Assembly (NCBI GenBank): GCA_021324435.1
Contig: JAJPIZ010000025.1
Span: 62,001-126,000, forward strand
DNA length: 64,000 nucleotides
From: Anaerolineae bacterium
GTDB taxonomy: Bacteria > Chloroflexota > Anaerolineae > Anaerolineales > Villigracilaceae
Direction of reading: 5' to 3'
The notes beneath the pieces were generated by a model, which was given only the letters and a program-made list of their open reading frames with translations, was not told the DNA's origin and did not search any database. The translations under genes and the position numbers were made by a program. Position 1 is the first letter of the stretch. Each line of letters begins with the position of its first letter. Of the stretch, positions 24,926 through 32,462 are shown piece by piece.

Positions 24926-27238
24926 ATGGAAGCATATTGCATGAAGTGCAAGACCAAACGTGAGATCAAGGACCCGGTCGCTTCGTTCAACGCGAAGGGT
25001 TCGCCGATCACGGTTGGAATTTGCCCGGTATGCGGAACAAAACTTTATCGGATGGGCAAGACGCCCGCTCACGAGGGTTTGACTCCGCCGCAGAAGCCCG
25101 AAAAGATAGAAAAACGCGATGGACGATTGGTAATTGTCGAGTCGCCTGCAAAAGCCAAAACGGTTGCGCGATTCCTCGGCAAAGGGTACACGGTGAAGGC
25201 CTCGGTGGGACACGTGCGCGATTTACTCAAGTCGCAGTTGTCTGTGGACGTGGAGAACAATTTCACGCCCAAGTATCGCGTGCCAAATGAAAAGAAAGAA
25301 ATTGTCAAAGAGATCAAACAATTGGCAAAGAAGTCTGAAGAGATTTATCTCGCCACCGACCCCGACCGCGAAGGAGAATCAATTTCGTGGCATTTGATCG
25401 AAGCCGCGGAAATCGAACCGGAGCGCGCCAAGCGCGTGGAGTTCCATGAGATCACGGAGCCTGCTATCAACGAGGCTTTTTCCAATCCACGCAGCATCAA
25501 CATGGACCTGGTCAATGCCCAGCAGGCGCGCCGCGTGCTGGACCGTCTCGTGGGTTACAGCATCAGCCCGATTCTGTGGGAGAAGGTGCGTGGCCGCCTC
25601 TCGGCAGGTCGTGTTCAATCGGTGGCGCTCCGCCTCATCGTCGAGAGAGAACGGGAGATCGAGGCCTTTGTCCCGGTTGAATATTGGACAATCCATGCTG
25701 AGTTCAAGCCCGAGGGATTGAACTCAACGTTTGTCGCGAAGTTAGCCAGGATTGACGGGAATGATCCCAGCCTGCCGAACGAGGCCGCGACCAAACCGGT
25801 TCTCGTTGATATGGAGTCCGCCGTGTACACGATCTCGAAGATCAAGCGCGGCGAACGCAGGCAGAAACCTTCGGCGCCGTTCACAACCTCCACTCTGCAA
25901 CAGGAAGCCTCACGCAAACTTGGGTTCACGGCCAAACGCACGATGGCGCTTGCGCAGGGTTTATATGAAGGTCAGGATGTCGGCAATGGCGGCACGACCG
26001 GTTTGATCACATACATGCGCACGGACTCGACCAATGTTTCTCAACTGGCACAGAACGAAGCGCGACAATATATCAGTGGCAAATACGGGAATGACTTTTT
26101 GCCTGCGGAGCCGCCTCAATACAAGACGAGATCGGCCAACGCGCAGGAAGCACACGAGGCCATCCGTCCAACGTCCGTGATGCGAACGCCGGAACAGGTC
26201 AAGCCATTCCTCGAGCCGGCGATGTACAAACTCTATAATTTGATCTGGCAGAGATTTGTCGCTTCTCAAATGGAAGCCGCCGTGTACGACACTTTACAGG
26301 TTGAAGTGACGGGTAAATCGAACGAACATGAGTACCTCTTGCGCGCCGCGCACTCCGTGGTGAAATTCGCAGGCTTTCTTGTTGTCTATCAGGAGGCTAA
26401 AAGCGAAGATGTAAAGGCCGAAGAGGAAGAAGAGGACGTCAAGATTCCCGACGGCATTGCAGAGGGGCAGAAGCAGGAATTGGTGCGGTTGATTCCCGAA
26501 CAACATTTCACCCAGCCGCCGCCGCGTTACACCGAGGCCACGCTGGTGAAGGCGCTCGAAGAAGATGGCATTGGCCGTCCGTCCACGTACGCGCCGACCA
26601 TTTCGACGATTCAACAACGCGGATATGTGGTACGCGAAGAGAAGCGCCTCGTGCCGACCGAGATCGGCATCCAGGTCAATGACTTGATGGTGCAATATTT
26701 TCCCGACATTGTGGACTTGAAGTTCACCGCGCGTATGGAAGAAGACCTCGACATGATCGCTTCCGGCCAGGCCGAATGGTCCGAGGTGATGTACGAGTTC
26801 TATCGTCCGTTTGCCGAGGATGTGAAAAAGGCCCAGGCCGAGATGCCCGTTACAAAGTCCGGCCCCGAACCGATTGGCCGCAAATGTCCTGAGGATGGCG
26901 GCGAACTTGTCATCCGCTATGGCCGCTTCGGGAAGTTCATTTCCTGTTCCAATTTCCCAACCTGCCGCTACACCGAGCCGTGGCTGGAAAAGATCGGAGT
27001 CAAATGCCCGAAAGACGGCGGCGAATTGGTCGAACGCAAGACGCGCAAGGGCCGCACATTTTATGGATGCGCGAATTATCCCGCCTGTGATTTCACTTCA
27101 TGGAAAAAACCGCTGGCTCAACCCTGTCCGAAATGCGGCGGGCTGTTGGTGATCGCCAATAAACGCGAAGCCCAGTGCACGAATTGTCAGGAAACGTTCC
27201 TGCTCGAAGAGATTGTGCCTGAAACCACGGCAGATTGA
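24926..27238 (+). CDS. topA: DNA topoisomerase I with N-terminal zinc ribbon
   Basis: Relaxes negative supercoils through a 5'-phosphotyrosyl intermediate. Residues 1-45 form a separate zinc ribbon with CMKC and CPVC pairs (DUF5679-like). The TOPRIM domain starts near 66 (RLVIVESPAKAKTVARFLG) with the acidic DPDREGE near 150. The catalytic residue is Tyr 363 in ITYMRTDST. The C-terminus carries three zinc-ribbon-like repeats from about 650 (CPEDGGELV...CSNFPTC, CPKDGGELV...CANYPAC, CPKCGGLLV...CTNC); the first two lack one of the four Cys. 770 residues. An acidic run EEEEEDV near 498 is unusual. The GGAGTG site is weak. Confidence 0.96.
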   Translation: MEAYCMKCKTKREIKDPVASFNAKGSPITVGICPVCGTKLYRMGKTPAHEGLTPPQKPEKIEKRDGRLVIVESPAKAKTVARFLGKGYTVKASVGHVRDLLKSQLSVDVENNFTPKYRVPNEKKEIVKEIKQLAKKSEEIYLATDPDREGESISWHLIEAAEIEPERAKRVEFHEITEPAINEAFSNPRSINMDLVNAQQARRVLDRLVGYSISPILWEKVRGRLSAGRVQSVALRLIVEREREIEAFVPVEYWTIHAEFKPEGLNSTFVAKLARIDGNDPSLPNEAATKPVLVDMESAVYTISKIKRGERRQKPSAPFTTSTLQQEASRKLGFTAKRTMALAQGLYEGQDVGNGGTTGLITYMRTDSTNVSQLAQNEARQYISGKYGNDFLPAEPPQYKTRSANAQEAHEAIRPTSVMRTPEQVKPFLEPAMYKLYNLIWQRFVASQMEAAVYDTLQVEVTGKSNEHEYLLRAAHSVVKFAGFLVVYQEAKSEDVKAEEEEEDVKIPDGIAEGQKQELVRLIPEQHFTQPPPRYTEATLVKALEEDGIGRPSTYAPTISTIQQRGYVVREEKRLVPTEIGIQVNDLMVQYFPDIVDLKFTARMEEDLDMIASGQAEWSEVMYEFYRPFAEDVKKAQAEMPVTKSGPEPIGRKCPEDGGELVIRYGRFGKFISCSNFPTCRYTEPWLEKIGVKCPKDGGELVERKTRKGRTFYGCANYPACDFTSWKKPLAQPCPKCGGLLVIANKREAQCTNCQETFLLEEIVPETTAD

Positions 27239-27298
27239 TTGAGATTGAACGAGAGAGAATATGCCTGTATAATTGGGCTGGATGCATAAAGGAGCCAC

Positions 27299-28309
27299 AT
27301 GAATTCTCCGCTCGATCTTTTGAAAAGACCGCTCGTCGCCGCAATCCTCGCTTTGGTGGCAGGCATCATCATTGGTTTGATCTGGGGGTGGCTGATTCAG
27401 CCCGTGACTTATTCTGACGTAACCCCCGAACTCCTGCGTTCTGATTTGCAGGTGGATTACATGCGCATGACCATCGATTCGTTTCGCGTCAATCGGGACC
27501 CGAATCTGGCTGTGCAACGTTGGGTTTCTCTTGGCCCTTCGGCTTCGTCCGCGTTTGTCGCGGTCAAAAAGGATCCGCGCGGCATGGACCCGGCAGTCAT
27601 TGACGCGTATGGTCAGGTCATTCAGACTGTGCTGAAGATTGATCCGATGAAACAATCCTCGGCGGCTCAACCGTCGAAGGGTTCGGGAGGAATCGTTCTC
27701 CTGATTTCACTTTTCGTTCTCCTGCTCGTCGGCGGCGCGGTCGGCTTCTTCTTCCTGCGGCCCTTGCTGGCGAAACGTTCGAGCGGTGAAGTGACGCCGG
27801 CCATGCAGGCCACTGCCGTCAATCGCGAAGCCGCCAAGAGCAAGACCAATTTTGAATCCATGGGTGTCGCGCCGCCGATCACTCAAAACATGACGACGTA
27901 TGTTTTGGGCGATGACCTTTACGATGAGTCGTTCAGCATTGACACGGCCAGCGGTGATTTCCTCGGCGAATACGGCGTCGGCGTTTCTGAAACCATCGGT
28001 GTGGGCGATCCGAAAAAAGTCACTGCGCTGGAGATTTGGCTCTTCGACAAGGAAGACATCAAAACGGCCACGAAAGTTTTGATGAGCGCGCATGCCTTCA
28101 ATGATCCCGGCAGTCGCTCCCGGCTGGAAGCCAAAGGCGAACTGGTACAGGTTGAGCCGCAGAAACAAGTGATGCTCGAGACTCAAACTTTGCAACTGCT
28201 TGCCACTGTCGTGGACTTGCAATATGGCAACGGCGCCATGCCGGAAAAAAGTTATTTCGAGCGCGTGACGCTCGAACTGGCGATCTGGCGTAAAGCGGAT
28301 CAACAATAA
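27299..28309 (+). CDS. Two-helix membrane protein of unknown function
   Basis: 336 residues with a hydrophobic helix at about 12-34 and a second at about 130-155, separated by about 95 probably exposed residues. The cytosolic or exposed C-terminal domain of about 180 residues contains FDESFSID-like and EIWLFDKEDIKTATKVLMSAHAF motifs. No family name is recognised; the pattern resembles a conserved Anaerolineae protein. AAGGAG lies before the ATG and TATAAT at about 27270. It is convergent with greA. Confidence 0.7.
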   Translation: MNSPLDLLKRPLVAAILALVAGIIIGLIWGWLIQPVTYSDVTPELLRSDLQVDYMRMTIDSFRVNRDPNLAVQRWVSLGPSASSAFVAVKKDPRGMDPAVIDAYGQVIQTVLKIDPMKQSSAAQPSKGSGGIVLLISLFVLLLVGGAVGFFFLRPLLAKRSSGEVTPAMQATAVNREAAKSKTNFESMGVAPPITQNMTTYVLGDDLYDESFSIDTASGDFLGEYGVGVSETIGVGDPKKVTALEIWLFDKEDIKTATKVLMSAHAFNDPGSRSRLEAKGELVQVEPQKQVMLETQTLQLLATVVDLQYGNGAMPEKSYFERVTLELAIWRKADQQ

Positions 28310-28349
28310 AAACACGCTCAAGATGCCGAGAGCATAATAATCAATAATG

Positions 28350-28383
28350 ACAAAAACGGGCTGGTCAATTTGACCAGCCCGTT
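28350..28383 (-). terminator. Terminator between the unknown membrane gene and greA
   Basis: AACGGGCTGGTCAA (28355-28368) and TTGACCAGCCCGTT (28370-28383) form a very long stem. The minus strand follows with TTTTTG, so it best fits greA; it may also serve the convergent gene. Confidence 0.85.
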
Positions 28384-28400
28384 CGCTTCTTTCCGGATCT

Positions 28401-28865
28401 TTATTCTATTTTCAAGATCTTGAACTTGATCTTTCCTCCGGGCGTCTCCGCTTCGACCACATCCCCAACTTTGTGACCCATCAATGCACGCCCGATAGGG
28501 GATTCGTTTGAAATCTTCCCGCTACGCGGGTCAGCCTCCTTCGCGCCGACCACGTGATATGTCTCAGGCGAAGAGCCATCCTCCTGGATTGTGATATGCG
28601 CGCCAACGTCAACCACATCGTTGTTGGCTTTCTTTTCAATGAGCACGGCGTTCCGCAGAATGAACTCGATCTCCTGAATGCGGCCTTCGAGGAAGCCCTG
28701 ATCTTCCTTGGCCTTGTGATAATCGGCGTTCTCCGAAAGGTCGCCCATTTGAATCGCCGAGCGCAGGCGTTTGGCAAGTTCCTCGCGACGCGGCCCTTTC
28801 AGTTCTTCCAGTTCGGCCTTGAGTTTGGCTTGGCCTTCTGCCGTTAGGTAAGTGGGTTCTGGCAT
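28401..28865 (-). CDS. greA: Transcription elongation factor GreA
   Basis: Rescues backtracked RNA polymerase by stimulating transcript cleavage. An N-terminal coiled coil (about 1-75) carries the acidic tip SAIQMGDLSENADYHKAKE, and the C-terminal FKBP-like domain ends in SPIGRALMGHKVGDVVEAETPGG near 120. 154 residues from the ATG at 28865, the typical size; a longer frame to 28925 overlaps the upstream gene. It starts ten bases after dgt ends, so the two are likely an operon. Confidence 0.95.
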   Translation of the reverse strand: MPEPTYLTAEGQAKLKAELEELKGPRREELAKRLRSAIQMGDLSENADYHKAKEDQGFLEGRIQEIEFILRNAVLIEKKANNDVVDVGAHITIQEDGSSPETYHVVGAKEADPRSGKISNESPIGRALMGHKVGDVVEAETPGGKIKFKILKIE

Positions 28866-28875
28866 GAGGGTATTC

Positions 28876-30027
28876 CTAAGGTTTTTCCATTGGATTAAAT
28901 AATTTTTGATGTTCTTCGATGGCAAACCGGTCGGTCATCCCGGCAATGTAGTCGCATATTGTACGCTCCAGCCCGCGTTTGTCAATGGATTTTTGCACGG
29001 TGTCCGGCAGAATGGCAGGTTCGGCTTTGTAGGCCTGGAACAAATCCGATATGACCCGCTCTGCTTTAACTGCCATGCGAATGACGCGGTAATGGCTGTA
29101 CATATTCTTGTAGAGAAAGTCTTTCAATTCGCGGTTGCGGCGTTGCATGTCTTCGCTATAGCCAATGACATTGGTTTTAAGTTTTTGAATGTCCAGCGGA
29201 GACTTGACGGCGCTGTCCTTTAAACGTTTGTCGGTGGCCTCGATCATATCTGTGACCAGCATGCCAACCAGCTGGCGGATCATGCGGTGACGTTCGAGGT
29301 CATCGAGGGTCGGGCCGGCCCAGTTGAAGGTTTGGCGCAGAATTTCCCACAGCGCGATGCCGTCCAGCATTTGGGGCGTGATCGTGCCGGAACGCAGGCC
29401 GTCGTCGAGATCGTGAGTCGTGTAGGCCATTTCATCGGCCACATTGCAGATCTGCGTTTCAAGATTCCCGCGTAGACTTGGATCATAATCGCGCGCATCG
29501 GAGATGTCGTACTCTGATTCATGCTTGACCATGCCTTCGCGCACTTCCCACGTCAGGTTGAGGCCGGGAAACTCGGGATAACGTTGCTCGAGTTCGGTCA
29601 CAATTCGCAGAGATTGCTTGTTATGGTCAAAGCCGCCGTAATCTTTCATGAGACGGGCAAGCGCGACTTCACCCGAATGCCCGAAAGGCGAATGGCCGAG
29701 ATCGTGCGCGAGGCAAATCGTTTCGACCAGGTCTTCGTTCGCCCCGAGGGCGCGCGCCAGCGTCCGTCCAATCTGCGCGACCTCGAGGGTGTGAGTCAAG
29801 CGCGTTCGGAAGTAATCGCCTTCAAAGTTGATGAAGACCTGTGTTTTGTATTCGAGTCTGCGGAAGGCGGTGGTGTGGATAATGCGGTCGCGGTCGCGTT
29901 GAAACGCCGTGCGGTAATCAGGCTCATCGTCGAGGTAGGCGCGGCCTTTGGTGTCTTTGCTTCGCACTCCGTAGGGCGCGAGCGCTTTGTCTTCCAGCTC
30001 TTCCAGTTTTTGGCGGTCGAAGTACAT
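28876..30027 (-). CDS. dgt: dGTP triphosphohydrolase-like protein
   Basis: HD-superfamily enzyme that hydrolyses dNTPs to nucleosides and triphosphate. The motifs are FQRDRDRIIHTTAFRRLEYKTQVF near 42, TRLTHTLEVAQIGRTLAR near 75, CLAHDLGHSPFGHSGE near 104 (the HD metal site) and DEMAYTTHDLDDGL near 197. 383 residues from the ATG at 30027, chosen for an AAAGG site; 30045 is an alternative. The tail of about 60 residues is typical of the dGTPase-like bacterial class. It precedes greA by ten bases. Confidence 0.92.
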   Translation of the reverse strand: MYFDRQKLEELEDKALAPYGVRSKDTKGRAYLDDEPDYRTAFQRDRDRIIHTTAFRRLEYKTQVFINFEGDYFRTRLTHTLEVAQIGRTLARALGANEDLVETICLAHDLGHSPFGHSGEVALARLMKDYGGFDHNKQSLRIVTELEQRYPEFPGLNLTWEVREGMVKHESEYDISDARDYDPSLRGNLETQICNVADEMAYTTHDLDDGLRSGTITPQMLDGIALWEILRQTFNWAGPTLDDLERHRMIRQLVGMLVTDMIEATDKRLKDSAVKSPLDIQKLKTNVIGYSEDMQRRNRELKDFLYKNMYSHYRVIRMAVKAERVISDLFQAYKAEPAILPDTVQKSIDKRGLERTICDYIAGMTDRFAIEEHQKLFNPMEKP

Positions 30028-30047
30028 GATTGACCTTTCAGGCATAA

Positions 30048-30130
30048 CATCATTGCGAGCCGCCGCAGGCGGCGTGGCAATCTCATCTATGGAGATTGCT
30101 TCGCCTGCTAAAGCAGGCTCGCAATGACAT
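30048..30130. repeat. CATTGCGAG palindromic repeat, copy C
   Basis: The outer ends are CATCATTGCGAGC and GCTCGCAATGACAT. GGCAATCTC pairs with GAGATTGC, and two smaller GC hairpins (GCCGCCGCAGGCGGC, GCCTGCTAAAGCAGGC) form the shoulders. It lies between the dgt start and tRNA-Leu. Confidence 0.82.
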
Positions 30131-30139
30131 ATCGCTTCA

Positions 30140-30223
30140 TGGGGCGAGAGGGGGTCGAACCCTCAAGGTGTTTCCACCGGAGGATTTTAAGTCCTCTGCG
30201 TCTGCCGATTCCGCCATCGCCCC
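30140..30223 (-). tRNA. tRNA-Leu (TAA)
   Basis: 84-base class II tRNA with acceptor GGGGCGA/TCGCCCC and discriminator A. The anticodon arm AGGACTTAAAATCCT has TAA. A long variable arm (CGGTGGAAACACC) and T-arm GGGTTCGACCC are present. TACAAT on the minus strand (30234-30239) is a plausible -10 for it. Confidence 0.95.
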
Positions 30224-30336
30224 GGCGGCGATAATTGTAACGCAAAAAATTGTCAAACGCGACGGTGCGATTGAGTCAGTGCGAAGAGAAAATTATTTTG
30301 CGCTGACCGGTTCGAGGTCCGGATGGAAGCGGCGCT

Positions 30337-31065
30337 TTATGCCGTCGCGTGTTTGGCGCGCCAGTCCTTGACGATGAACGGGGTGTAGAGCAACAGGCAG
30401 GTCGCAACGCCGATGAGTTCCATGTAGATGATGTAGATCGGCCACGGCGGAAGCAGGTCGAGAAGGCTGGGGGTATCCGGCTTGGCGTTGATCATCAGAT
30501 AGTTACTGCCGATGGCGGAGTTGATGAAGTAGACGATGACCACATAGATGTTCATCCAGAGCGCGACGCGCAGAATGGATTTCCATGTGGGGCGGAAGCC
30601 TTCAACGACAGTCATGTAAATGCCGGAAGTGATGATGAGGCCGTGGGAGATGAAAGTTTGGAAAAAGCGGAAATGTGGGAAGCCGTAGATGCCGAGATCG
30701 GGGGTCATCACCGCCTGAAATGCGCCGCCGATGCCTAGAAAATAACTGAATTCATAGATGGAATAGTTTTTTGTGACCAGCATCAGCGCGCCGGTCCACA
30801 CGAGGACACTGCAAAGATGAAGCGGCAACATGGTTTGGATCGTCCACGTGCCGGTGAGGATGTGCCAAAGATGCCAGGCGACTTCATTGCCCCATAAAAT
30901 GAGGGCGAGAGTCCAGCGAATGTTGTGCTTGGTTTTGTCACTGGCGTTTTTGAAACGAATGAGATATAGATTGAGCAAAACGATCGCGGCCAATGCAATG
31001 ATGTGCGCGGGGCCGAAAAATTGAAATGCCGGGCCGGGGTAGTCCACTGCAAAGAATTGTCCCAC
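30337..31065 (-). CDS. YwaF/TIGR02206-type integral membrane protein
   Basis: 242 residues with about seven predicted helices. Family features are WGNEVAWHLWHILTG near 58, LPLHLCSVLVWTGALML near 80, YFLGIGGAFQAVMTPDL near 108 and FRFFQTFISHGLII near 132. The conserved His residues in HLWH, LPLH and ISHG are present. Function is not known for the family. The start follows a GGAGGT-like site. Confidence 0.83.
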   Translation of the reverse strand: MGQFFAVDYPGPAFQFFGPAHIIALAAIVLLNLYLIRFKNASDKTKHNIRWTLALILWGNEVAWHLWHILTGTWTIQTMLPLHLCSVLVWTGALMLVTKNYSIYEFSYFLGIGGAFQAVMTPDLGIYGFPHFRFFQTFISHGLIITSGIYMTVVEGFRPTWKSILRVALWMNIYVVIVYFINSAIGSNYLMINAKPDTPSLLDLLPPWPIYIIYMELIGVATCLLLYTPFIVKDWRAKHATA

Positions 31066-31083
31066 GATGACCTCCTGAGAGAT

Positions 31084-31114
31084 TTATCCGCAGATTAAGC
31101 AGATTTCACAGATT
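31084..31114. repeat. Degenerate 'CCGCAGATTA.GCAGATTTCACAGATT' repeat
   Basis: ATCCGCAGATTAAGCAGATTTCACAGATT is a near-tandem CAGATT word array of a kind scattered in many bacterial genomes. It lies upstream of the YwaF-like gene. Confidence 0.45.
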
Positions 31115-31136
31115 TTGAATCACTGGTTATGATAGA

Positions 31137-31172
31137 GGAAACCCGCCTTGATAGATTTCGAGGCGGGTTTCC
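31137..31172 (-). terminator. Terminator downstream of the heme A synthase gene
   Basis: GGAAACCCGCCT (31137-31148) pairs perfectly with AGGCGGGTTTCC (31161-31172). The T-run after it is short on either strand. The 130 bases between it and the ctaA stop show no gene with a start codon. Confidence 0.65.
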
Positions 31173-31301
31173 TTGATGGTGTGTTGGGCGATGATTCAAT
31201 CGGCGTCCGTTAAATCCAGTGCAGGATTCGGGCGAAGACGATCAGTGCGAGGATGTCGAAAGCCCGGATTGATATTGCGTTAAATCTCTGAGCGAATAAG
31301 A

Positions 31302-32345
31302 CTAAGTTGCTGATGCATGGTCTGCGGCGCGCAGGCGGTGAAGAGTGTAGATAGTCGCTGAAAATAAAACAAGGGCGTTGGCCTGGTGCAAAAGCGCCAG
31401 CGCGATCTGCACGTGATTCAAGATGACCAAAATTCCGAGCGTGATTTGTGTGATGACTAGAATGAGCACCGCGTTGATTCCGTTCATCGCGTCGCGAGGA
31501 AAGTTGCGTTTGCGAATCAGCCGGTAAATCCAGGCCGCCGCGGCGAGACCGATGAATGCAAACCAGCGGTGGATGAAGACAACCGTCGTCGGCGTTTCAA
31601 TGAGATTCAGGATTGCGGGTCGTACTTCGCTCAATAAGCCTTTCGGAATCAATTGCCCGAACATCAGCGGCCAGGTATCGGAAATAAATCCAGCTTTGAG
31701 TCCCGCCGTGAACCCCCCATACGCGATTTGGATGAGCAGGATGACAAGCCCCAGCAAAGTCACTTTGCTGGCGGCGGACCATTTTGCTTTTTTGGCGGGG
31801 AAGCCATAGAGGTGGCCGAAAGCCGTCCATAGCGAAAGCCCGATCAAGGTCAAGGCAAGGAAAAGGTGGGCGGTCAGCAAATAGTGACTTACCGATGGCC
31901 GGTCCACCAAGCCGGAAGCGACCATGATCCAGCCCATGATGGCCTGCGCGAGGAACAGGAATCCCATCACGATGTAGAGTCCGATTTCATTCCATGGAAT
32001 GATCTTCTTGACGAAGAAAACGAAAAATGGGATGGCGAAGATCAACCCCGCGATACGCGCAATGAAGCGATGGAGCCATTCGATCAAATAGATTTCCTTG
32101 TATTGGTCGAGGGTCATGTCGAAGTTGATTTTCTGGTATTCAGGCGATTGCTGGTATTTTGCGAACTCCGCCTGCCAGGCTTGTTGACTGAGCGGCGGCG
32201 CCGCGCCCATAACGGGATTCCATTCGACGATGGAGAGACCGGAGCGGGTGAGACGGACGAAGCCCCCGAAGACGACGAGAAAGGCCGCGACGGAGGCGAA
32301 GGCGAAGATCCAGTTCATCACCGCGCGGTTTTGAGTTTTTGGCAT
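31302..32345 (-). CDS. ctaA: Heme A synthase, COX15/CtaA family
   Basis: Oxidises the C8 methyl of heme O for aa3-type cytochrome oxidase. Its presence implies aerobic respiration somewhere in the genome. 347 residues and about eight helices. VVFGGFVRLTRSGLSIVEW near 23, LIEWLHRFIARIAG near 90, SHYLLTAHLFLALTL near 150, FIHRWFAFIG near 255 and ALLHQANALVLF near 315 carry the four heme-ligand His. The long loop with EYQKINFDMT is of the mitochondrial/alphaproteobacterial COX15 type. The ATG at 32345 follows GGAG; a frame extension to 32459 reads through a repeat. TATAAT lies at about 32372-32377. Confidence 0.9.
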   Translation of the reverse strand: MPKTQNRAVMNWIFAFASVAAFLVVFGGFVRLTRSGLSIVEWNPVMGAAPPLSQQAWQAEFAKYQQSPEYQKINFDMTLDQYKEIYLIEWLHRFIARIAGLIFAIPFFVFFVKKIIPWNEIGLYIVMGFLFLAQAIMGWIMVASGLVDRPSVSHYLLTAHLFLALTLIGLSLWTAFGHLYGFPAKKAKWSAASKVTLLGLVILLIQIAYGGFTAGLKAGFISDTWPLMFGQLIPKGLLSEVRPAILNLIETPTTVVFIHRWFAFIGLAAAAWIYRLIRKRNFPRDAMNGINAVLILVITQITLGILVILNHVQIALALLHQANALVLFSATIYTLHRLRAADHASAT

Positions 32346-32387
32346 TTGTTCTCCGATGATTGAAATCGCCGGGATTATAGCACTTGC

Positions 32388-32436
32388 GCACCTGTCATTC
32401 TGAGCGACCGCTTCGACATTAGCGAATGACGCAAAA
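32388..32436. repeat. GTCATTCTGAGCGA repeat
   Basis: CCTGTCATTCTGAGCGACCGCTTCGAC followed by AGCGAATGACG. The word CATTCTGAG recurs at 51418-51432 and as GTGACA...CTCAGAG at 52126-52238. It lies between divergent ctaA and pbpC. Confidence 0.5.
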
Positions 32437-32449
32437 TCCGGCTTGGCAG

Positions 32450-32455
32450 TAGAAT
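32450..32455 (+). promoter_or_regulatory. -10 box seven bases before the pbpC GTG (leaderless candidate)
   Basis: TAGAAT is followed by seven bases and then the GTG at 32463. Transcription would start at or within a base of the start codon. Confidence 0.55.
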
Positions 32456-32462
32456 TCATAAT

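Noticed and set aside
31170-31310. A hydrophobic open frame on the minus strand (…FDILALIVFARILHWI) between the ctaA stop and the terminator.
   Set aside because: About 35 codons with no ATG, GTG or TTG start and no ribosome site. It could be a decayed gene end but cannot be supported.
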